Shown: piece by piece, positions 1 to 7,915 of the stretch
Position numbering within the stretch: the first letter of the stretch is position 1
Layout of the letters: every line of letters begins with the position of its first letter
DNA from: an uncultured Bacteroidota bacterium
GTDB lineage: Bacteria > Bacteroidota > Bacteroidia > Bacteroidales > P3
DNA length: 55,147 bases
Reading direction: 5' to 3'
Assembly (NCBI GenBank): GCA_902784465.1
Contig: CACZUZ010000034.1
Span: forward strand, 1-55,147
Position numbers and translations under genes: made by a program
The notes under the pieces: model-generated
The model's database searches: none
Told to the model about the DNA's origin: nothing
Seen by the model: the letters and a program-made list of their open reading frames with translations, nothing else

Positions 1-43
1 CGACTATATTCTTACCGACTTGATGCACGAACTGGAAAAGTAG
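1..43 (+). CDS. 3' end of an upstream gene, product unknown
   Basis: An open frame enters from the left edge (first full codon at 2) and stops at TAG 41-43. It gives only 13 residues, DYILTDLMHELEK. That is too little to name a product. It is treated as a real gene end because the acidic helical composition is protein-like and the next start is 150 bases away. Confidence 0.4.
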   Translation, partial: DYILTDLMHELEK

Positions 44-74
44 TGATGTGGGAACGATTTTCGCCCCGAAAGTC

Positions 75-96
75 CACCCCGCATATATGCGCGGTG
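75..96. repeat. Imperfect 22-bp palindrome
   Basis: The core CGCATATATGCG (80-91) is a perfect 12-bp palindrome. It extends outward to CACC and GGTG arms with one mismatch per arm. It lies in the gap before the DUF5714-like gene. No T-run follows, so it is not a clear terminator. A protein-binding site or an mRNA hairpin is possible. Confidence 0.4.
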
Positions 97-110
97 AAAC
101 CGACTGGATG

Positions 111-139
111 AAACAACCCCGTTAGGGGAACCGAACACC
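111..139 (+). repeat. Short interspersed repeat, copy 1 (CCCCG-TA-GGGG type)
   Basis: This 29-bp stretch has an ACCCCGT / GGGGAA core that can form a small hairpin, followed by GAACACC. A close copy in the same orientation lies at 1281-1309, and about 25 of 29 positions agree. The two copies bracket the DUF5714-like gene and the truncated LOG gene. Confidence 0.5.
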
Positions 140-197
140 GCTTAATTAAATCAAATAAAGTGAGGAACAGATTGCACTGAAACAATAAACACAGACA

Positions 198-995
198 ATG
201 AAGAAGATACCGTTATCAGTCGTAGTTTGCGTCATATTGGCCATTTCTACGATTTCTTGCAACGACAACAAAAAAAGCGAAACAAAAATGAACACCAACG
301 AAGAATGCCTTATCTGCGGATTCCCGCTGGAGTACCTCGAAAACGACACAATCATGGAATGTGTGCTTTGCCACAAGCAAGAACCTAGTAAGACACGCTG
401 TACGCAAGGACACTATGTCTGCAACGACTGCCACACACAAGGAATGGATTCCATCATCGCAATGTGTCTTGTCGAGACATCGAAAGACCCGATAGCCATC
501 CTCGAGAAGATGATGTCGAAATCGTTCTGCCATATGCACGGCCCTGAGCACCACGTGCTGGTGGGTGCTGCCCTGCTGACGGCCTACAACAACTCCGTCG
601 TGGATAGCAGCCTGAAAGTCAATATAGCCGAAGGGCTGACGGAGGTGATGAGCCGCGGCCGTCAGGTGCCGGGAGGTGCCTGCGGATATATGGGTGCCTG
701 CGGCGCATCCATCAGTACAGGTATTTTTATGTCCATTGTCACACGCAACACACCACTGTCAACCGACACTTGGCGGCTCTGCAACCTCTGCACCGCCCGC
801 GCATTGGAGCAGGTGGCCGAGAACGGCGGTCCGCGTTGCTGCAAACGCGACTCCTACCTCTCCGTGCTGTCGGCCGTCGACTTCGTGAAGGAAAACCTCG
901 GTGTGGAGATGGAGCGTGCCGCTGTCACATGTTCGCGCAGCCAAATCAACAACCAGTGCATCGGCAAGAAATGCCCATTTTCGCCAAGAGACTAA
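198..995 (+). CDS. DUF5714-like cysteine-rich protein with lipoprotein-like leader
   Basis: A 265-residue protein. Residues 1-21 are a hydrophobic leader ending in TISC, a loose lipobox with Cys21. An internal ATG at residue 31 (base 288) would give a cytosolic form that starts just before the conserved part. The rest is rich in Cys and His pairs: CLIC and CVLCH near residues 37-58, CxxxHYVCNDCH near 68-79, then FCHMHGPEHH, GACGYMGACGAS, CNLCTAR, RCCKRDS and a C-terminal CIGKKCPF. This pattern matches my recollection of the DUF5714 family, which has no established reaction. The Cys clusters suggest metal or Fe-S binding, which is inference. It is followed after 18 bases by a truncated LOG gene. 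A secretion leader on this family is unexpected. Confidence 0.7.
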   Translation: MKKIPLSVVVCVILAISTISCNDNKKSETKMNTNEECLICGFPLEYLENDTIMECVLCHKQEPSKTRCTQGHYVCNDCHTQGMDSIIAMCLVETSKDPIAILEKMMSKSFCHMHGPEHHVLVGAALLTAYNNSVVDSSLKVNIAEGLTEVMSRGRQVPGGACGYMGACGASISTGIFMSIVTRNTPLSTDTWRLCNLCTARALEQVAENGGPRCCKRDSYLSVLSAVDFVKENLGVEMERAAVTCSRSQINNQCIGKKCPFSPRD

Positions 996-1013
996 TTTAT
1001 TGAAACCAAACCC

Positions 1014-1277
1014 ATGCACATAGCAGTCTTCTGCGGCTCGTCGATGCCGCGCAACAAGGAAATCGTCGAGGACGCCGCCCTCGGCCGCCGCATCGCCCAG
1101 GAGGGGCACACCCTCGTTTATGGCGGCTCCAACCTCGGCCTCATGGGCGTGGTCAGCGGCGCGGCGCTGGAGGAGGGAGGCCGCGTCGTCGGCGTCATCC
1201 CCACCCTCTTCTGCGACGACATCATCCACTCGCAGCGCGTCACCGAGCTCGTCCGCGTCGGCGGCGAAAATGAATAG
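1014..1277 (+). pseudogene. Truncated LOG-family (TIGR00730-type) nucleotide phosphoribohydrolase
   Basis: The 87-residue product begins as a normal LOG/lysine-decarboxylase-like Rossmann protein: IAVFCGSS at the N-terminus, LVYGGSNLGLMG near residues 38-50, and GVIPTLF. Full members are about 180-190 residues and carry the catalytic and nucleotide-binding PGGxGTxxE motif in the second half. Here the frame ends right after a VGGENE tail, before that motif, and within a few bases of the CCCCG/CGGGG repeat at 1281-1309. The missing half is not found downstream, because the next gene starts on the opposite strand at 1310. The enzyme is therefore very likely non-functional, probably a 3' deletion whose end coincides with the repeat. 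Confidence 0.8.
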
Positions 1278-1280
1278 ATA

Positions 1281-1309
1281 AAACTACCCCGTCGGGGAAA
1301 CTGAACACC
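1281..1309 (+). repeat. Short interspersed repeat, copy 2 (CCCCG-C-GGGG type)
   Basis: This is the second copy of the repeat at 111-139. It sits between the stop of the truncated LOG gene and the convergent end of the J-domain gene. The CCCCG/CGGGG stem could also act as a weak transcript-end hairpin. Confidence 0.5.
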
Positions 1310-2212
1310 CTACTTCAGTCTTCGAGACACCTTAATGGTCTCGTAGGCCTCGTTGATTTTCTTGAACTGTTCCTCGGCATTGCGACGCACCTCATCGCCG
1401 AGGTTCTCCACACGGTCGGGATGGTACTTCATCGCCAGTCGACGATAGGCTTTCTTGACCTCATCGTCGGTGGCACTGCTGCTAATGCCAAGCACCGAGT
1501 AAGGACTTTCATCCTGATAGTGTTCGCCGTAAGCCCGGGAACCGTTATCATCATAACCATAATTGGCACCGCCGTACCCGTTGCCACCAGTGCCACGCGA
1601 AGCGGTGTGGCGACTCTTTATTGACATATAGTCCCTTGTCGCGATACCCAGGCCGGAACTAATCGTATGGAGCAGAAGCAGCTCTTTATTGGAGATGTCG
1701 CCGTCGGCATCGGCAATGCTGAACAGGAAGTCGAGCATGTGATAACGAGTCGTGTAGTCTGTGTTTTGCTTTATCTGCCTGCAAATATCGGCTAAAGGGA
1801 AATCCTTGCCGTTTAGTTCACGGAGATGCAGCAGCAACTCTTTGGCTCTCACTTCACCATAATTGCTCACCAAGAAGCGTTTAACGAGATCCAATTCGCT
1901 CTTACGCACTACGTTGTCGGCATTCATCATGGCAGCAATAAGCACCAGCAAGGCTGCCGAGAGGTCATCGGTCGTTCCCGTGTTGTGGTAACGTCTAGAG
2001 CCTTCATTGTGGCTCGAACCACTATAGCCACCCGATCCATCGTAGCCACCTGTATACGATGAATTTGACTGATAGTCGTCTTTTGGCTCATTACGCTTCG
2101 ATCCTGGCAACATACCCTCAACGGCACCACCAACAAAATAAGCAAGGAGGCCGCCTATGGGCCCAAATTTGGCCCATGCAAGGCCGGCTAATATCCATTT
2201 AACTAATCCCAT
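1310..2212 (-). CDS. DjlA-like TerB / J-domain co-chaperone
   Basis: A 300-residue protein. The N-terminus has a glycine-rich hydrophobic segment (residues 1-33) like the short membrane segment of DjlA, then a low-complexity Ser/Gly/Tyr linker to about residue 80. A TerB-like all-helical domain spans roughly 85-200, with acidic ADNVVRKSE and [10 protein letters not shown] loops. A second Gly/Tyr linker leads to a C-terminal J domain (about 236-300) with the HPD motif at 264-266. The expected role is to stimulate DnaK/Hsp70 ATPase at the membrane, which is family knowledge. It is the last gene of a long minus-strand run and ends against the truncated LOG gene. Start ATG is at 2212. Confidence 0.85.
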   Translation of the reverse strand: MGLVKWILAGLAWAKFGPIGGLLAYFVGGAVEGMLPGSKRNEPKDDYQSNSSYTGGYDGSGGYSGSSHNEGSRRYHNTGTTDDLSAALLVLIAAMMNADNVVRKSELDLVKRFLVSNYGEVRAKELLLHLRELNGKDFPLADICRQIKQNTDYTTRYHMLDFLFSIADADGDISNKELLLLHTISSGLGIATRDYMSIKSRHTASRGTGGNGYGGANYGYDDNGSRAYGEHYQDESPYSVLGISSSATDDEVKKAYRRLAMKYHPDRVENLGDEVRRNAEEQFKKINEAYETIKVSRRLK

Positions 2213-2289
2213 GTTTTAAGTTCTTTTGGACAGAGGCACAAGACATGAGTAGACCTGACCAGATGCTCTATACAATATGAAGCCCTCTG

Positions 2290-4554
2290 TCAATTGACAA
2301 CTGCCTCTTCCTCCTCTACATATTCATCTTCGTATTCTGAATTAATCGAATAGCCCGATTTATTTCCGTCGGTTTCAAGCGGTGCTACTACCAGTCGAGT
2401 AGTCGTGATACCCTGTTCGCTGAAGAAACGGCGCAAGAACTGGTCTCTAATGCCTGCAACAACCTCCAGGCTTGCTATCGAAGCATCCTTGGTATAGAAC
2501 GTCTCCGCCAGTCGCCGAACCTCTTTCTCGGTAGGGCGACGGCTGACGACACCCTTGCTTCGCACATATCTTACAAATCCAGTGTCCTTTATCGATATGG
2601 CATCAACCTGGTCGAAAAGTACAGCCTGAGGCAAGATATTGGAAGGGGCCTTTTCGGGGTGACTTTTAAGGTAGTACTCTTCTTTCAGCAGATAGAGCGA
2701 CTGGCTACGCCATGCGCTCTCCATGTCCACCTGCGGAACAAGGGTTATCTGGATAGTAGTGTCATACTGAAGCACCTCGGCAATCTTGTTTAACGTGTTG
2801 TACTGTTCAGAGCCAAATGAAGCCTGAAGCGGATTGTAGCCTATAAAATCGAGGTCTCCGCTGAGTCCAAGTGCCTTGCCGACAGCACGGAAAGGCGATG
2901 TTGCGACCTTGACAAGCAGGTTGCCCAGCGTCTTCCATACAATCTTCATATATGAGAACTCAGGCGAATCGATGTTTCCGGCAACGGGTACATCCAATTC
3001 CACGCGTTCGTCCTTGTCCTTGAGGATATAAAGCGCAGCCTTGAGCGGCACCTTCACTTGCGGCTCCACATCGTTCCTCTTCTCTCCCACCTCGGGCTTG
3101 AAGAGGTCTATCTTGTTGCGACCGTCCAGCTGGCTGTAGCGTATGCTGTTCTCGCTTGTGAACGAGAATGTTCCGTCAGTAAACGGGCATCCCAGATAGG
3201 CTACAGCGTATGGTGAAAGGTCCTTGAGCTGAAGGTTCTTGATATTAAGTACAAGATACTGGTTTTCTTTCCACTTGTCTATGTTGCCGCGCCATTTCAT
3301 TATTGCCGCGCCACCGTGAGGCAGCTGAGCATAGAGTTTGGCGTTGTTTTCGCCCGAAGTGCTGAAATTCTCGATGCTGACATTCAACCTTTTGACAGGG
3401 AATGAGAAGGGGTCGGGAAGCGTGTAGTCATTGTAGGTGAACTGTGCATCGCTCAGTGAGATCAGACCCACCTTCACCTTCATCGGTTTCGAATCCTTGG
3501 CCTCCTCCACCTTCTGTGTCATCGTGTCTGTGGTCGGCTCCTTCTTTCCCTTAACAGCCATAAGCCGTGTGAAATTGTTGCCATCGGCATACATGTCGAA
3601 ATGTGATGACAACCCATTGAGCACTACCGACTTGATGTCATAAAGGTTTTCACCCAGATTGATATTGTTGACATCCACAGCCAACTTATTGAGCGACAGA
3701 ACTTGATTGTCTTTCGTATCACGTATGTCAACTCCGCCGACAGTCAGGTTGCCTGTCACAACCATCTTCATTATTTCGCTCAGGTTACCTTTAGCCCTCA
3801 ATGAGGCATCGAGCAGACCATCCATCCTACCCACGTTCATCACGTCAGTCAGGTAGGCTTTGACATTCGAGATGGCGAATTTCTCAAGTTGCAAGTCGAC
3901 GTCGAACTCGTTGTTATCCATGTTGATAGAAGCCTCTGTACGCAGCAATCCGCCGTCTGCCAGCTGTAGGGCAATACCAGCGTCGGTGTTTTCCGACCCA
4001 TCGAAGTAAACTCCTGGAACCTTGATATTCAAGTCTTTCAAATCCCATTCGCTGTGAAGCTTGGTGTCGGCATAATAAATCTCACCTTCACTGAGGCGTA
4101 TGTTGTAGAAACCCAGGCTCCAATTGCTAGGGGTAGTGTCTTTCTCCTCGGGCTCGTCAGACTGGAAATGGTCTATTATACTGCTGAAGTTGAAACGGTC
4201 ACCATTCTGAAGGACACGCACTTTGGGGCGGACAAGAGTTATGTGGCGTACATATAGCTCATTGCCAAGCAGTTTACGCAGCTTGACAGAGACATCAAGG
4301 GTGTCGAACTGGAAAAAGGCCGTCTGCCCGTCTTCCTCGAACACCGAGAGGTCGTAGATACGCACACGGCCTGCCAAAGCGTTCACCTTCAACTTGTCGA
4401 CATGCAAATCGCGACCGATAAGCTCTTTTCCGTGACTGTTGACATAACTCTTGGCAATAGGTGAAACCAGCATCAAAACCAATGCCAGCAGAACGATTAT
4501 CGATGCAATGACAATGATAAGTATTTTAAGCCACTTTTTCATAATCCAGGCCAT
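2290..4554 (-). CDS. DUF748 / AsmA-like envelope protein
   Basis: A 754-residue protein. One N-terminal transmembrane helix (about residues 9-31) is followed by a long periplasmic region of AsmA/DUF748 type, with phrases such as LHVDKLKVNALAGRVRIYDL and later a DSPEFSYMKIVWKTLGNLL motif typical of DUF748 proteins. Such proteins are long beta-taco, bridge-like envelope proteins linked to lipid or outer-membrane homeostasis in other bacteria. The substrate here is unknown. The tail is very acidic (YEDEYVEEEEAVVN). The start may be ATG 4554 or the ATG at 4542 giving MKKWLK; neither has a clear ribosome site. The gap to panB upstream is 13 bases, so the two are probably co-transcribed. Confidence 0.8.
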   Translation of the reverse strand: MAWIMKKWLKILIIVIASIIVLLALVLMLVSPIAKSYVNSHGKELIGRDLHVDKLKVNALAGRVRIYDLSVFEEDGQTAFFQFDTLDVSVKLRKLLGNELYVRHITLVRPKVRVLQNGDRFNFSSIIDHFQSDEPEEKDTTPSNWSLGFYNIRLSEGEIYYADTKLHSEWDLKDLNIKVPGVYFDGSENTDAGIALQLADGGLLRTEASINMDNNEFDVDLQLEKFAISNVKAYLTDVMNVGRMDGLLDASLRAKGNLSEIMKMVVTGNLTVGGVDIRDTKDNQVLSLNKLAVDVNNINLGENLYDIKSVVLNGLSSHFDMYADGNNFTRLMAVKGKKEPTTDTMTQKVEEAKDSKPMKVKVGLISLSDAQFTYNDYTLPDPFSFPVKRLNVSIENFSTSGENNAKLYAQLPHGGAAIMKWRGNIDKWKENQYLVLNIKNLQLKDLSPYAVAYLGCPFTDGTFSFTSENSIRYSQLDGRNKIDLFKPEVGEKRNDVEPQVKVPLKAALYILKDKDERVELDVPVAGNIDSPEFSYMKIVWKTLGNLLVKVATSPFRAVGKALGLSGDLDFIGYNPLQASFGSEQYNTLNKIAEVLQYDTTIQITLVPQVDMESAWRSQSLYLLKEEYYLKSHPEKAPSNILPQAVLFDQVDAISIKDTGFVRYVRSKGVVSRRPTEKEVRRLAETFYTKDASIASLEVVAGIRDQFLRRFFSEQGITTTRLVVAPLETDGNKSGYSINSEYEDEYVEEEEAVVN

Positions 4555-4567
4555 CCAGTTTCAAATC

Positions 4568-5386
4568 TCAATATTGTTCTTTGTTGTTGGGAAAATCAAG
4601 TGATTTCACATCTGAAATATACTGTCGTATAGCGTTTGAGATATCTTCGCCTATGGTGCCATAGAGGCGAAGGTAGCGGGGCTTAAACTGTTGAGTGATG
4701 CCCAACATATCCTGCAATACAAGCACTTGACCGTCGACGCCACTGCCGGCACCAATGCCTATAACCGGAATTTTCACCTCCGATGCAATACGGGTTGCCA
4801 ATGCAGCAGGTATTTTCTCTAGCACCATAGCGAAACAACCAGCCTCCTCCAACACATGAGCATCATGGATGACGCGGTTGGCCTCATCTTCTTCTGTAGC
4901 GCGTACAGCGTAGGTACCAAACTTATTGATGCTCTGAGGGGTAAGTCCAAGATGTCCCATGACGGGTATTCCGGCACTGAGTATGCGTTGAATCGATTCA
5001 AGCACCTCCTCGCCTCCTTCCAGCTTGACAGCGTCTGCGCCAGTCTCTTTCATAATGCGGATGGCTGACGCAAGAGCCTGCTTGGAATTGCCCTGGTAGG
5101 TGCCGAAAGGCATATCGACCACGACGAGTGCACGGCTGATGGCGCGCACTACTGACGATGCATAGACTATCATTTCATCGAGAGTGATGGGTAGTGTAGT
5201 CTTGAAACCCTCCATGACGTTGGCGGCACTGTCGCCAACAAGGACGACATCTATCTTGGTGCGGTCGAGCAGTTGTGCCATCGAGAAGTCGTAGGCTGTG
5301 AGCATGGCTATCTTCTCGCCATGCAGTTTCATATTCTGTAAAACTCGAGTAGTGACCTTAGTCACATCAGTCTGTAAATAAGCCAT
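4568..5386 (-). CDS. panB: 3-methyl-2-oxobutanoate hydroxymethyltransferase (ketopantoate hydroxymethyltransferase)
   Basis: A 272-residue TIM-barrel enzyme of normal length. It converts alpha-ketoisovalerate plus methylene-tetrahydrofolate to ketopantoate, the first committed step of pantothenate and CoA synthesis, in the cytosol. Visible signatures are [14 protein letters not shown] near residue 28, [14 protein letters not shown] near 48, MPFGTYQ near 93, [10 protein letters not shown] near 119, a [10 protein letters not shown] stretch and the catalytic-type VLEKIPAAL Glu near residue 183. [16 protein letters not shown]-type residues follow near 210. No panC or panD lies next to it. The start ATG at 5386 lies 54 bases after the 20-unit 8-bp tandem array. 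Confidence 0.95.
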   Translation of the reverse strand: MAYLQTDVTKVTTRVLQNMKLHGEKIAMLTAYDFSMAQLLDRTKIDVVLVGDSAANVMEGFKTTLPITLDEMIVYASSVVRAISRALVVVDMPFGTYQGNSKQALASAIRIMKETGADAVKLEGGEEVLESIQRILSAGIPVMGHLGLTPQSINKFGTYAVRATEEDEANRVIHDAHVLEEAGCFAMVLEKIPAALATRIASEVKIPVIGIGAGSGVDGQVLVLQDMLGITQQFKPRYLRLYGTIGEDISNAIRQYISDVKSLDFPNNKEQY

Positions 5387-5440
5387 TCTGTTTAGTCTTT
5401 ATAGTCTGTGTTAATGCTCTTGAATATTATCAACTAATTC

Positions 5441-5600
5441 ATCCCAACATCCGAAAATCCAATCATCCAATCATCCAATCATCCGAAAATCCAATCATCC
5501 GAAAATCCAATCATCCGAAAATCCGAAAATCCAAACATCCGAACATCCGAAAATCCAAACATCCGAACATCCAAACATCCGAACATCCGAACATCCGAAA
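5441..5600. repeat. Tandem array, 20 units of 8 bp (ATCCRAAM-type)
   Basis: The array consists of 20 consecutive 8-bp units. All but the first begin ATCC; the variants are ATCCGAAA, ATCCAATC, ATCCAAAC and ATCCGAAC (first unit ATCCCAAC). It starts 54 bases before the panB start and ends four bases from the stop codon of the upstream gene at 5605, so it fills the intra-operon junction. The same words recur in inverted orientation at 9257-9292. Confidence 0.95.
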
Positions 5601-5604
5601 ATCG

Positions 5605-6876
5605 CTACTCTAAGGCTTCGTCGTCTTTGTAGCGGCTGTCTTCTTCCTGCTGCTCTTCAATCTCGTCGACTTCATCCTCTACAATACGCATCAATGCACG
5701 CAAGTCTTTCTTTATCTCGTAGTTGCCGTGTTTGTCAAGACGGTAGGCTTTCCAGTGTTTTCCCTCGGCGGCAAAAGAGCCATCCTCCATATCGGTCTTG
5801 CACTCATAGAAGTAGTCGTCCAGCTCATTAGGTTGTATTCGTTTACCGAGGAAGATGGTGTCGAGCTGCGACACATTGATAGCAGCCTGTACGCTGAGCG
5901 AGACCTTCGAAGGCATCTTCTTGGTTGTAAGGGCTTTGTATTCTACACCTTTGCTAGAATATTTCTTTCCGAAAATCCTGATTTTGTTGTCCAGTTGCTC
6001 CTGCGTGACTGGGAAACGGACATATATCGAATCAGGCAACACTTTCGAACACTCGCCGAACTCGCGACGTATGCTGCTGTGAAGCACCACATAACCTACC
6101 TGAACTATATATTGTTTCTTGTGTGGTACCAGGAAGTAGTCCTCGACAATAGGACGGTACTCTAGATGTTCCTCGATGGTGAAACTGACATCCGACGGAC
6201 AGCTGTCCTTGGTGTCTTCGACGCTGTAGAGAGAACCCCGCTTCATGAAGACCGAAGCATAGTAGCCTCTGACGGTGGTGTCCATCGAGGGGACGATACA
6301 GCCTCGGGCTGCGCCCAGGCATGCGTCAGGGTCATCAGCGAAAGTGACCAGTACACAGTTATCCAGATCGATGCTGCCGTTGAGTTTGCGTCGGCTTTCC
6401 GGCAGGTCGGCACTACGGTAAGCCTTCCGTGTCACCGGTACCTCGTAGCGCACCATCTCCACAGTGTCGCCATGGCAGTGGCATCGAATAGGGTTTACTG
6501 CATAGCGTATGGGGAACGGAGCATAGCAACGTCCTGCGAAATAATTATATACATTCGCGACACGCTCTTCCGACAGGCTCTCACTGCTGCTGTAGCCCTC
6601 TATCGTCATGGAATACATCCTAGGGTTGTGGCGATCGGCGAAGGTTACGCGGTATGCCGAGTCGAGCCAGTCGAGTGCATCCACCCCGTATGTGGCTGAG
6701 CTCCCACTGAAGTTAATCAAAAGGCAAAACTTCTCAGGATGAGTCATGGCCTTTTGCATATTCTTTATCGGCTTGGCACTCGGGATGTAAATACCTGTTT
6801 GGGCATTCAGATGCATTCCGCCGGACAGGAAGGCTGCCAGCAGGAATGAAAGGACGGTGAAACGGTGTTTAGACAT
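5605..6876 (-). CDS. Secreted protein of unknown function with OmpA-like segment and acidic tail
   Basis: A 423-residue protein with a signal peptide ending near LNAQ (residue 26). I do not recognise a named family. A segment near residues 85-115 (MTIEGYSSSESLSEERVANVYNYF) resembles the helix-loop part of OmpA-type peptidoglycan-binding domains, but the rest does not follow. Further on there are paired cysteines (CHCHGD) and a Lys-rich middle. The C-terminus is highly acidic (EDEVDEIEEQQEED). It lies directly downstream of the MoxR ATPase with 20 bases between, where a DUF58 protein would usually be found. Periplasm or outer membrane is the likely location. Confidence 0.6.
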   Translation of the reverse strand: MSKHRFTVLSFLLAAFLSGGMHLNAQTGIYIPSAKPIKNMQKAMTHPEKFCLLINFSGSSATYGVDALDWLDSAYRVTFADRHNPRMYSMTIEGYSSSESLSEERVANVYNYFAGRCYAPFPIRYAVNPIRCHCHGDTVEMVRYEVPVTRKAYRSADLPESRRKLNGSIDLDNCVLVTFADDPDACLGAARGCIVPSMDTTVRGYYASVFMKRGSLYSVEDTKDSCPSDVSFTIEEHLEYRPIVEDYFLVPHKKQYIVQVGYVVLHSSIRREFGECSKVLPDSIYVRFPVTQEQLDNKIRIFGKKYSSKGVEYKALTTKKMPSKVSLSVQAAINVSQLDTIFLGKRIQPNELDDYFYECKTDMEDGSFAAEGKHWKAYRLDKHGNYEIKKDLRALMRIVEDEVDEIEEQQEEDSRYKDDEALE

Positions 6877-6896
6877 GGCTTGGGAAGGACTCCTTG

Positions 6897-7859
6897 TTAT
6901 TTTGCTTGTTTTTTGATTTCCTCGATAACGGTGTCGGTCGATATACCCTCGGCTTCTGCGAAATAGTTGCGTACAACACGATGGCGAAGCACCTCGGCAG
7001 CAACATGGTCCACATCCTCGCGGTCAGGAGAGTATTTGCCCGAGAAGGCAGCGTAGGTCTTGGCACCCATCACCAGATACTGCGAGGCACGAGGACCGGC
7101 ACCCCACGAGAGGTACTTCTTCGCCAGCTCGTTGCCTTCGCGGTCAGGGCGTGTGGATGATGACAGTGACACTGCATACGACACCACATTGTCGGGCACT
7201 GGCATACGACGGATGACCGACTGAAGATGCATTATCTCGTCGGCCGACAGGACTACACCCACTTGTGCCACGCTGTCGATGGTGGTCTGCTTCACGATGT
7301 CCACCTCTTCGTCGAACGAGGGGTAGTCCATCTTGATATTCAGCATGAAACGGTCGAGCTGAGCCTCTGGAAGCGGATATGTACCCTCCTGTTCTATAGG
7401 GTTCTGGGTAGCGAGGACAAAAAATGGGTCTTCGAGACGATAGGTGTGGCCGCTAACGGTAACCGAATGCTCCTGCATGGCCTCGAGCAGTGCCGACTGC
7501 GTTTTGGGCGGAGTGCGGTTAATCTCATCGGCAAGCAGGATATTGGCAAACACCGGACCTTTGACGAAACGGAAGTTACGGCTCTCGTCGAGGATTTCAG
7601 AACCCGTAATATCGGAAGGCATAAGGTCGGGAGTAAACTGTATACGGCTGAACGATAGTCCCAACGCTTTGGACAAAGTGTTTACCATAAGGGTCTTGGC
7701 CAGTCCAGGCACACCGACGAGAAGGCAGTGGCCACCGGTGAAAATCGAGACCAGTAGACTCTCAACGGCCTTATCCTGGCCGATAATGACTTTACCTATT
7801 TCGTTTCGCAGTTGTTGGTATTTTTTTACCAAACCATCAAGAGCTTCAATATCGGACAT
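6897..7859 (-). CDS. MoxR-family AAA+ ATPase
   Basis: A 320-residue protein of normal MoxR length. Walker A is GVPGLAKT, Walker B is LLADEINR, sensor 1 lies in VLATQNPIEQEGTYPLPEAQLDRF (cited in part), followed by the helical lid with SSSTRPDREG. MoxR ATPases act as chaperones that insert cofactors or assemble protein complexes, usually with a DUF58 and von Willebrand factor A partner. None of those partners is adjacent here. The start is set at ATG 7859 (MSDIEAL); upstream in-frame sequence encodes the 8-bp repeat array and is not conserved-looking. It sits in the run guaB, PPIase, SurA-like, MoxR. Confidence 0.9.
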   Translation of the reverse strand: MSDIEALDGLVKKYQQLRNEIGKVIIGQDKAVESLLVSIFTGGHCLLVGVPGLAKTLMVNTLSKALGLSFSRIQFTPDLMPSDITGSEILDESRNFRFVKGPVFANILLADEINRTPPKTQSALLEAMQEHSVTVSGHTYRLEDPFFVLATQNPIEQEGTYPLPEAQLDRFMLNIKMDYPSFDEEVDIVKQTTIDSVAQVGVVLSADEIMHLQSVIRRMPVPDNVVSYAVSLSSSTRPDREGNELAKKYLSWGAGPRASQYLVMGAKTYAAFSGKYSPDREDVDHVAAEVLRHRVVRNYFAEAEGISTDTVIEEIKKQAK

Positions 7860-7867
7860 TATTAATT

Positions 7868-7899
7868 GTTTGAATGTGTTATTGTTTGATTGCTTGAGT
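7868..7899. repeat. Tandem array, 4 units of 8 bp (ACTCAAGC family, inverted)
   Basis: On the minus strand the units are ACTCAAGC, AATCAAAC, AATAACAC and ATTCAAAC. The unit order closely matches the left arm at 36206-36237, including the odd third unit. The array fills the junction between the SurA-like stop (7916) and the MoxR start (7859). Confidence 0.8.
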
Positions 7900-7915
7900 T
7901 TCCGGAGCGGTCTCC

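Noticed and set aside
5441-5600. CRISPR-like array
   Set aside because: Units are 8 bp with no unique spacers and no cas genes. The same holds for 32921-33019.
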